DNA of 31,434 nt from an uncultured Megasphaera sp. (lineage in GTDB: Bacteria > Bacillota > Negativicutes > Veillonellales > Megasphaeraceae): positions 1-31,434 of the forward strand of contig USGG01000019.1 in assembly GCA_900554215.1 (NCBI GenBank), read 5' to 3'. Both the position numbers and the translations under genes were made by a program. The notes below the pieces were generated by a model that was not told the DNA's origin, did not search any database, and was given only the letters and a program-made list of their open reading frames with translations. Positions 7,325 to 14,716 of this stretch are shown piece by piece (the first letter of the stretch is position 1; every line of letters starts with the position of its first letter).

Positions 7325-7509
7325 GTGCATGAAAAGTTGTCTGCGGTATGAAGACGAATTCTTGCGAGGTTCAATTATGCCGATGGCGGAAACAAGTTGT
7401 CCTGAATTGGCTGATGTGCAGCAAAACCGGAGGCGTATTTTTTGATAGCATTGCCGCTTTGCTTTGATAAAAATTTGACGTGTCGTTGTGTTTCTGAATT
7501 TCCTTGCGA
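7325..7509. other. Non-coding stretch upstream of the LysR gene
   Basis: No convincing gene is present between the radC terminator and the LysR promoter region. An eight-base direct repeat, AAGTTGTC, occurs at 7334-7341 and 7394-7401, which may be chance. TTGACG at 7475-7480 is 29 bases from the -10 box, too far to pair with it. Confidence 0.4.
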
Positions 7510-7515
7510 TATAAT
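7510..7515 (+). promoter_or_regulatory. -10 box of the LysR gene
   Basis: A perfect TATAAT lies 32 bases before the chosen start. The best -35 at 18 bases is TTGTGT (7486-7491), only three matches, so the promoter may be weak or need an activator. Confidence 0.5.
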
Positions 7516-7547
7516 AGATGCTAGATTAGGAAAAGGTGGCGATAGGG

Positions 7548-8438
7548 ATGTTGCTCAGGCAAATACAGTATTTTGTGGCCGTCGTAGACTGCGGAAGCTT
7601 CACGGAGGCTGCGGAGCAATGTTATATTTCGCAGTCTGCCGTATCTCAGCAGATACAGGCCTTGGAAAAGGAATTAGGCGTATCCCTTTTGATACGGAAG
7701 AAACGCCGCTTTTCCCTGACGCCGGCCGGCGAATACTTTTATATGCGCTGCAAGGGACTGCAGAAAGAAATCGACGATATATGTCATGAAACGTCTCGGA
7801 TAGGACAGGCTGCAGAATCGGTATTGCGCATCGGTTATCTGCGTTGTTACGGCGGCCAGGAATTATATCAGGCCGTGGCGGAATTTTCTCAGATATACCC
7901 CGAAGTGTCCATTGATATTGTAAATGGTACGCATGAAGAACTGTATGATTTGCTTCGCCATGGCGGCGTCGATATTATTTTAAGCGATCAGCGGCGAGCT
8001 TTTTCCGACGATTACGTGAATTATCCGCTTTTGTCATGCGGCTGCTATGCTGAATTATCCGTACAAAATCCTTTAAGCGGCCAGAAGTCCGTACAGCTGC
8101 AGGACTTAAAATCGGTTCCCTGCATATTGATTTCTTCGAAAGAGCAGCGGCGCGTAGAACAGGAATATTATGAAACGACGCTGAATTTCGGCGGAAGTTA
8201 TCTGTTTGCTTCTACGTTGGAAGAAGGACGGCTGATGGTGTTAGGCAACAGGGGATTTTTGCCTGTTGAACGTATCGGCACGCTGCCGCCGGCTCATGAG
8301 TCTGTACGGCGGCTGCCTATCTGTCAGGGAGAACGGCGGCTATATCGTACGTATTGCCTGTTTTGGCGTAAGGAGCATAGCCATTACTATATTGAAGAAT
8401 TTGCTGAAACATTGCGAAACCTAATATGTCGTGAATAA
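7548..8438 (+). CDS. LysR-type transcriptional regulator
   Basis: 296 residues, the standard LysR length. The winged helix-turn-helix occupies residues about 2-60 (RQIQYFVAVVDCGSFTEAAEQ, then ISQSAVSQQIQALEKELG). A linker helix and a periplasmic-binding-protein-like effector domain (about 90-290) follow. The ATG at 7548 has an AGGTGG site eight bases upstream, better than a GTG twelve bases earlier. Its likely target is the dehydrogenase gene immediately downstream in the same orientation, whose promoter carries a LysR-type palindrome at 8482-8498. A hairpin terminator separates the two, so they are independent units. The effector molecule cannot be inferred. Confidence 0.92.
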   Translation: MLLRQIQYFVAVVDCGSFTEAAEQCYISQSAVSQQIQALEKELGVSLLIRKKRRFSLTPAGEYFYMRCKGLQKEIDDICHETSRIGQAAESVLRIGYLRCYGGQELYQAVAEFSQIYPEVSIDIVNGTHEELYDLLRHGGVDIILSDQRRAFSDDYVNYPLLSCGCYAELSVQNPLSGQKSVQLQDLKSVPCILISSKEQRRVEQEYYETTLNFGGSYLFASTLEEGRLMVLGNRGFLPVERIGTLPPAHESVRRLPICQGERRLYRTYCLFWRKEHSHYYIEEFAETLRNLICRE

Positions 8439-8449
8439 ACTCGCTGCCC

Positions 8450-8476
8450 GCATCTCTTAACGGAGGTGCATTTTTT
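8450..8476 (+). terminator. Intrinsic terminator of the LysR gene
   Basis: GCATCTC at 8450-8456 pairs with GAGGTGC at 8463-8469 (one G-U) around a six-base loop, followed by A and six T. Confidence 0.65.
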
Positions 8477-8481
8477 ATTTT

Positions 8482-8498
8482 CATAAGCTGTACTTATG
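8482..8498 (+). promoter_or_regulatory. LysR-type recognition box upstream of the SDR gene
   Basis: CATAAGCTGTACTTATG is a perfect six-base dyad around five bases and contains the LysR T-N11-A core (T8484, A8496). Its centre at 8490 is about 64 bases before the predicted transcription start near 8554, which is the classic position of a LysR recognition site. Confidence 0.65.
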
Positions 8499-8518
8499 CA
8501 TTACCGATAAAATCGAGA

Positions 8519-8547
8519 TTGCTGTTTATGAATCATATTTCTATAAT
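8519..8547 (+). promoter_or_regulatory. Promoter of the SDR gene
   Basis: TATAAT at 8542-8547 with TTGCTG at 8519-8524, 17 bases apart. The poor -35 fits a promoter that needs an activator bound at the LysR box. Confidence 0.65.
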
Positions 8548-8615
8548 GTTAGGTGTAGATCACACTGTCTGCTGCATTTATTTATATATGATTTACCGTA
8601 AAGGAGCGAATTATC

Positions 8616-9452
8616 ATGACGAAACGCGTTATGCTATGGGTGGGAGCCGGAGAAATTGGCATGGCCATCGCCCGCCGTACAGGAGCGGGAATGAAGATTG
8701 TCATAGGAGATAAAACGTTTGGAAAAGCGGAATGCGCCGCCAAGCTAATGAAGGAAGCCGGATTCGATGCCGTTCCTATGGAAATGAATTTGGCAAACTG
8801 CGCGTCGATTCGGAAATATGTCGGCGCGGGAAACTCATATGGCGATATTGCCGTACTCATAAACGCCGCCGGCGTGTCCCCGAGCCAGGCTTCGATTGAA
8901 ACGATTTTGAAAGTCGACTTGTACGGTACAGCCGTCCTGCTGGAAGAGGTCGGCAAGGTTATTGCCGACGGCGGAGCCGGCGTGACCATTTCCAGCCAGT
9001 CGGGGCACCGCCTGCCGGCTCTGGCACCGGAAGAGGACGAGCTGCTGGCTTGTACTCCAGCCGAAGACCTGCTGAAACTGGATATGCTGCAGCCTTCGCG
9101 TATCCGCGATACCCTGCATGCGTATCAACTGGCTAAACGCTGCAACGTAAAACGGGTGATGGCGGAGTCCGTTCGGTGGGGAATGCGGGGAGCGCGCATT
9201 AATTCTATTTCCCCAGGCATCATCGTAACGCCCTTGGCGCTGGATGAATTTAACGGTCCGCGCGGAGATTTTTATAAGAATATGTTTGCAAAATGTCCCG
9301 CAAGACGACCTGGCACAGCTGACGAAGTAGCTCATGTAGCGGAATTGCTGCTGAGTGAAAAAGGAGCGTTTATTACAGGCTCTGACTTCCTCGTCGACGG
9401 CGGTGCAACGGCTTCGTATTTTTATGGACCGCTGAAACAGGGTAACGATTAA
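8616..9452 (+). CDS. Short-chain dehydrogenase/reductase (SDR)
   Basis: 278 residues with the classical SDR fold. The nucleotide-binding loop is GAGEIGMAIA at 10-19, a variant of TGxxxGxG. NAAG is at 83-86, the catalytic serine region is ISSQSG at 125-130, and the catalytic pair is Tyr170 and Lys174 in YQLAK. The SPGIIVTPL and GSDFLVDGG segments close the domain. It is an NAD(P)-dependent oxidoreductase; the substrate is unknown. An AAAGGAG site precedes the ATG at 8616. About forty extra residues, rich in acidic and leucine residues, lie between the Ser and Tyr motifs (131-169), longer than in minimal SDRs, and may shape the substrate pocket. It is probably controlled by the upstream LysR protein. 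No clear terminator follows. Confidence 0.9.
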   Translation: MTKRVMLWVGAGEIGMAIARRTGAGMKIVIGDKTFGKAECAAKLMKEAGFDAVPMEMNLANCASIRKYVGAGNSYGDIAVLINAAGVSPSQASIETILKVDLYGTAVLLEEVGKVIADGGAGVTISSQSGHRLPALAPEEDELLACTPAEDLLKLDMLQPSRIRDTLHAYQLAKRCNVKRVMAESVRWGMRGARINSISPGIIVTPLALDEFNGPRGDFYKNMFAKCPARRPGTADEVAHVAELLLSEKGAFITGSDFLVDGGATASYFYGPLKQGND

Positions 9453-9660
9453 AAATCAGGCAACTTTTTATTAAATGATATCTGAAAAATGATATACACA
9501 CGGACAGCGTAAAATAATTGCAGGGAAACTTTAGTATACGGAAGTAAATCCTGTAATGGTAATGTGTGGCGACATGTTGCTGCGTAGTATCCATGGTGTG
9601 AACTCTAGCAGCAATAAATTGAGCAAACTATCAAAAAATTTCCTGTCAAAAAATACCCGC
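9453..9660. other. Non-coding stretch between the SDR gene and the thiC control region
   Basis: I see no gene here. A nine-base direct repeat, AAATGATAT, occurs at 9473-9481 and 9487-9495. A 60-codon open frame that starts at 9556 runs through the thiC promoter and lacks a ribosome binding site, so it is not taken as a gene. Confidence 0.4.
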
Positions 9661-9666
9661 AACAAC

Positions 9667-9686
9667 TTGACACTGTCCCGTGACAA
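9667..9686. promoter_or_regulatory. Imperfect palindrome upstream of the thiC promoter
   Basis: TTGACAC-N6-GTGACAA is a 20-base dyad (one mismatch per arm pair) that also includes a TTGACA box. It lies about 43-62 bases before the predicted thiC transcription start and could be an operator or an alternative -35. Confidence 0.4.
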
Positions 9687-9693
9687 TTTATAT

Positions 9694-9722
9694 TTGCATT
9701 CCCTGCGCAAGTATATTATAAT
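9694..9722 (+). promoter_or_regulatory. Promoter of thiC
   Basis: TATAAT at 9717-9722 with TTGCAT at 9694-9699, spacing 17. The transcription start would fall near 9729, just before the TPP aptamer. A second TTGACA at 9667-9672 pairs only with a poor TATTTG. Confidence 0.65.
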
Positions 9723-9740
9723 AAGACGAGATAACTAAAA

Positions 9741-9831
9741 AAGCTAGGGGCGCCGCAAGGCTGAGAAAGCGTTTGGATTCGCGCTTGTCCCTCATGTACC
9801 TGATTCGGATAATGCCGACGTAGGGAAGCTT
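9741..9831 (+). ncRNA. TPP riboswitch (THI element) aptamer
   Basis: The conserved aptamer features are all present: GGGGCGCC near 9747, CTGAGA at 9761-9766, ACCTGAT at 9798-9804, and GGATAATGCCGACGTAGGGA at about 9807-9826. The closing stem P1 is AAGCT (9741-9745) with AGCTT (9827-9831). Thiamine pyrophosphate binding stabilises P1. It sits directly upstream of thiC, the usual target. Confidence 0.95.
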
Positions 9832-9871
9832 TACGGGATTATAAAGCTCACCTGCGGAGGTGAGCTTTTTT
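9827..9871 (+). terminator. Riboswitch-controlled terminator and competing anti-terminator
   Basis: The terminator stem is AAAGCTCACCT (9843-9853) with AGGTGAGCTTT (9858-9868), loop GCGG, then a T-run. The anti-terminator is AGCTTTA (9827-9833) with TAAAGCT (9842-9848); it uses the 3' strand of aptamer stem P1 and the 5' arm of the terminator. Ligand-bound P1 therefore frees the terminator and switches thiC off. Confidence 0.9.
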
Positions 9872-9935
9872 ATTTACCTGTTTCTATTATTCTTTTCTAT
9901 ATTTAGGTTAAACTCATTAGCAGGAGGTACGTTTT

Positions 9936-11237
<1,302 letters not shown>

Positions 11238-11267
11238 CCTATAAGATACCTGATATACAGACATAAA

Positions 11268-11304
11268 AAAGACACTTTCTGACATGTCGTTGGAAAGTGT
11301 CTTT
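11268..11304. terminator. Bidirectional terminator between thiC and ppx
   Basis: AAAGACACTTTC at 11268-11279 pairs perfectly with GAAAGTGTCTTT at 11293-11304, with A-runs before and T-rich sequence after. It suits both converging genes. Confidence 0.8.
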
Positions 11305-11337
11305 CTTTATACTATTTTACATGGCCTCCCTACAGGC

Positions 11338-12870
11338 TCACTTCCAGACGAGGAGCAGGGAGATGCCGAATTCTTTTTTGAATTGCTTGGTCAGCTGGTT
11401 CATTTCGTAGTCCGCCGCGTTGTAGGCTACGCCGGGAGCCGTCGTGATGACGGCGACGGCCACGTTTTCCGCAGTGGTGACGTGAATATCCTGGACGACT
11501 TGCTCGTATGTGATGTCCGATGCTTCGGCCAAGGCCAGGAAGGTGGAGAGCTTGCGGACCATCGCCCAGTCTTCTGCCGTGACCATGTTGGCGTAGCGGT
11601 AGGCCCGCAGGGTCTTGCGGCTGATGCCGTGATGGAAGCCGGCAATGAAGCTGACGATGAGCTGTTCGCGCTGCGTCAGGCCGTACAGGGGTGCGTGGCC
11701 GATCATGAAGGCCGAGTGACGGGCGTGATCGTAGAAATTGATGATTTTGCCTACGTCGTGAAGCTGAGCCGCCGTCGTGAGGTACAGCCGTTCCCGCTCG
11801 CCGTAGCCGTGCAGGTCTTTCAGCTGGTCAAAGAGAAGGCCTGCCGTATGGGTGACCTGCTGGCAGTGAGATTCGTTGACGATGCCGCCCAGGGTGCCGA
11901 CGAAGTTGCGGATGCTGAATTTCAGGATATCGTCGAAACGAGGCGCAGGCAGGTGGAAGTAAGAGGTATAGTATTCAAAGAACAGCCCTTCGCGCAGGCC
12001 GCAGCCGCTGACGACTAGTTCCGGGCTGCCTGCCGTATCGAACAGGGTCTTGATGACGGCGGCGCCGGCGACGATGAGGTCGCCCCGCTCGCTTGACAGG
12101 CCGGGGATCTTCTTGCGGTTGGCGCTGGTCCGCGTCGTAATTTCCGTATACAGGGCGTCGAAGTGGTCTGCCGGTAAGATATAATTATGCACCTTCGTCA
12201 GCTCGTAATTCGTTGTCCGCTGATCCATCTTAGCAAAAGTACGAGCCGTGCCGCCGATGCCGACGAGGGGGAGGTGCAGATTTTTAATCCAGTCGGCAGC
12301 GAGGAGCTTTTTCCGTACGAATTTCAGGCAGTCCTGCAGGGCGATTGCGTCTACGTTGCCTTGGAGATTGAATTTTTCCGTAACCGTTACGGCGCCGATG
12401 GGGATGGAAACGGAATGAACCGGTTCGCCGTCTTGAACCAGAGTCAGCTCGACGCTGGCGCCGCCCAGGTCGAACAGGAGAAAGTCCTTCATGGCGATGG
12501 TGTTGATGACGCCCAAATAGCCGAGATAGGCTTCCCGTTCGCCTGTAATGACGGTCATGGCTACGCCCGTTTCCGCGTAAATCCGCTTCAGGAACTCGTC
12601 GCCGTTCGCGGCGTTGCGCACGGCGGCGGTGGCGACGGCGATGCAGTTTTGGATTTCCATAACCTCCATGATGTGCTTATATACCTTTAAGCATTTCATG
12701 GCCCGTTCCATGCCGGCGTCGCTTAGTTCGCCCGTCTGGGTAAGGCCTTGTCCGAGGCGTATGGATTCTTTTTCCTGATACAGGAAGGAATACGATTTGT
12801 TGTCGTTTATCTGCAGGACGACAAACCGGATGGAGTTGGAGCCCATGTCGATGATGGCTAATTTTTCCAT
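11338..12870 (-). CDS. ppx: Exopolyphosphatase, Ppx/GppA family with HD domain
   Basis: 510 residues from the ATG at 12870, chosen because AAGAGG precedes it at good spacing; an in-frame ATG 27 bases upstream has no site. Family members release phosphate from polyphosphate ends or convert pppGpp to ppGpp. The actin-like ATPase-fold motifs are intact: AIIDMGSNSIRF (Asp8, GSNS 10-13), ATAAVRNAAN at 80-89, TGEREA with the likely catalytic Glu111, and DLGGASVEL at 134-142. The C-terminal HD domain has LHDVGK (His371, Asp372) and FHHG near 412-415. It faces away from the paralogue and ppk across a 301-base gap, forming a polyphosphate locus. PPX versus GPP activity cannot be told apart here. Confidence 0.9.
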   Translation of the reverse strand: MEKLAIIDMGSNSIRFVVLQINDNKSYSFLYQEKESIRLGQGLTQTGELSDAGMERAMKCLKVYKHIMEVMEIQNCIAVATAAVRNAANGDEFLKRIYAETGVAMTVITGEREAYLGYLGVINTIAMKDFLLFDLGGASVELTLVQDGEPVHSVSIPIGAVTVTEKFNLQGNVDAIALQDCLKFVRKKLLAADWIKNLHLPLVGIGGTARTFAKMDQRTTNYELTKVHNYILPADHFDALYTEITTRTSANRKKIPGLSSERGDLIVAGAAVIKTLFDTAGSPELVVSGCGLREGLFFEYYTSYFHLPAPRFDDILKFSIRNFVGTLGGIVNESHCQQVTHTAGLLFDQLKDLHGYGERERLYLTTAAQLHDVGKIINFYDHARHSAFMIGHAPLYGLTQREQLIVSFIAGFHHGISRKTLRAYRYANMVTAEDWAMVRKLSTFLALAEASDITYEQVVQDIHVTTAENVAVAVITTAPGVAYNAADYEMNQLTKQFKKEFGISLLLVWK

Positions 12871-12908
12871 TGTATACCTCTTTTCTTTGTAATCCATAAT
12901 CTTCTGTT

Positions 12909-12937
12909 ATTATACTACATCTTGCCGAGACGATGAA
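12909..12937 (-). promoter_or_regulatory. Promoter of ppx (minus strand)
   Basis: On the minus strand TATAAT (12914-12909) is preceded at 17 bases by TTCATC (12937-12932). The -10 is perfect and the -35 has three matches. Confidence 0.55.
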
Positions 12938-13146
12938 ACGATTTTGCAAAATTTGCTGTTAAAACGAAATGGAAATAATTCGTATGACTAAAGAAAATGG
13001 GGAGGATTCTTCCGTATTTTTTGCAGAGCCGCCTATTATACAAGTTTTTTTCATTTTTTACACAAATTATACAAAAAGATCGCCACCATTGCCGGTATTT
13101 CATGTATAATATATGAAGAGACGGCGGGGAGAGAGTCTCCGCGTCA
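12938..13146. other. Divergent intergenic region of the polyphosphate locus
   Basis: This AT-rich stretch separates the two divergent Ppx-family genes. TATAAT at 13105-13110 is the best -10 for the rightward operon, without a good -35. A leader hairpin follows at about 13121-13146, where GACGGCGGGGAG pairs imperfectly with CTCCGCGTC. No Pho-box-like direct repeat was recognised. Confidence 0.4.
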
Positions 13147-13171
13147 TCAGCAAGGAAGGCGAGGAACTACT

Positions 13172-14716
13172 ATGGAATATCAGGCCAAGCGGCAATTTGG
13201 CATCATACATATCGGCACGGTCAATATGACCTTGAAAATCATCGCATATTCGTCGCTGGACGATATGGAGGTCATTGAAAATGTATCGCGGGAAGTCCAG
13301 TACGGCGGGGAAGTCTTTACGCGCCATCACGTCAGCTTCCAGTCTCTCAACGAAATCTGCACGATTTTAAATAAATTCAAGCAGCTCCTGCGGGACTACG
13401 ACGTCACAGACGTGCGCGTCTTGTCGACGACGGCGATCCGCGAAGCCGACAACCTGCTCAACGTCATTGATCAAATCTATTTCCGCACGGGCTTCCGCGT
13501 CACTGTCGTGCGCATGGCCAAGGAAATTTACTATAAATTCTTCGGCTTGTATTATCACGTGCTGAAGGGGAAATTCAACTTTGCCGACAAGGCCGTCCTC
13601 CTGCTGGATATTACGTCCGGCGGCGTAGGGCTGACCTGCTGGAAATCGGACGAACTCCTGTTCCAGCAAAACGTCCACATCGGCTCGCTGCGCATTTTGG
13701 AAAACTTCACGCCTAAGCAGCGGGAAGAGCTGACATTCCCGACGGCGGCCCGCGAATACATCTACGGCGCCTTGTCTCCTCTGTGGGCCAGCGTGCGCCA
13801 TCATGATATCAAATACATCGTCCTGTCGGGCCGGGCGGCAACGCTCATCGGCAAGCTCATGCATAAGGAAGAAACGAACGGCGTCCGCCTTATCAAGGCC
13901 GACGAGCTGCGCCAGTTCGTCAACTCCTTCCACGGCATCACGCCGTTTAAGCTCATGCAGCGCTGCAAGCTTTCGGAAAATCTGGCCAACGTCATCATGC
14001 CGACGCTGCTACTGTATTACGAGCTCCTGCGCATTATCGACGTCGACCTGCTGGTCATGATGAGCACGACCTTTACGGAAGGCTATTCCATGCATTACGT
14101 AGCTGAGCAGACCGATAATTCCTACGTAGCCCATCAGCGGGGGCTGCTGCTCAACTTGACGCGCCGCATCGCCGGCAAATATTGGTACGCGCCGGATCAC
14201 GCCTCCTGTGTAGGTGAGTTCTGCAGTATTTTATTCAACGCCGTATATAAGGAAATCGGCTTGAAATTCTCGTGCGGCTACTTGCTGCAGCTGGCGTCGA
14301 TCCTCCATGAAACGGGCAAATACGTCAACATCCGCAAGCACAATCTCTGCACGTATCATCTCGTCATGGAAACGGATCTATTCGGCATTACAGATGAAGA
14401 AAAGGAAGTGCTGGCCAACATTGCCTATTACGCCGACGGCGGCGTGATGCAGGATTCGTCGGACATGTACGACGTCCTGTCGCCGGAACAAAAGATTACG
14501 ACAGCCAAGCTCGTGGCGATTTTCAGCCTGGCCGATTCTCTCGACAAGAGCCATTTAGGAAAGATAAAACGCATACAGGCCGAATTGGTCGGCAACGAAC
14601 TCATCGTCCGCTATCATTCCGATTTGGATATTTCCCTGGAACGGTGGACGTTCATGAAGACGGCTGTCAATTTTGCTGAAGTCTTCGGCATTTCGCCTAA
14701 ATTACTGAAAGGATAA
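13172..14716 (+). CDS. Divergent Ppx/GppA-HD paralogue, probably catalytically altered
   Basis: 514 residues that align end to end with the minus-strand Ppx. Shared landmarks are STTAIREADN at 85-94 (versus ATAAVRNAAN), the RTGFRVTVV segment, LLLDITSGGVGLT, and a C-terminal HD-like region. Key residues are changed. Asp8-GSNS becomes His13-GTVN, the catalytic GEREA becomes MAKEI (115-119), DLGGAS becomes DITSGG, HD becomes HE (379-380), and the distal FHHG becomes YADGG. This suggests a regulator or scaffold, not an active phosphatase. ppk begins immediately after its stop codon, so the two are translationally linked. The ATG at 13172 has an AAGGCGAGGAA region upstream. The family call is firm; loss of activity is inference. 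Confidence 0.82.
   Translation: MEYQAKRQFGIIHIGTVNMTLKIIAYSSLDDMEVIENVSREVQYGGEVFTRHHVSFQSLNEICTILNKFKQLLRDYDVTDVRVLSTTAIREADNLLNVIDQIYFRTGFRVTVVRMAKEIYYKFFGLYYHVLKGKFNFADKAVLLLDITSGGVGLTCWKSDELLFQQNVHIGSLRILENFTPKQREELTFPTAAREYIYGALSPLWASVRHHDIKYIVLSGRAATLIGKLMHKEETNGVRLIKADELRQFVNSFHGITPFKLMQRCKLSENLANVIMPTLLLYYELLRIIDVDLLVMMSTTFTEGYSMHYVAEQTDNSYVAHQRGLLLNLTRRIAGKYWYAPDHASCVGEFCSILFNAVYKEIGLKFSCGYLLQLASILHETGKYVNIRKHNLCTYHLVMETDLFGITDEEKEVLANIAYYADGGVMQDSSDMYDVLSPEQKITTAKLVAIFSLADSLDKSHLGKIKRIQAELVGNELIVRYHSDLDISLERWTFMKTAVNFAEVFGISPKLLKG

Noticed and set aside
7334..7401. AAGTTGTC direct repeat 60 bases apart
   Set aside because: Eight bases at this distance is readily due to chance and no mobile-element feature accompanies it.
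9556..9738. 60-codon frame upstream of thiC
   Set aside because: It has no ribosome binding site and overlaps the thiC promoter, so it is better explained as control DNA.
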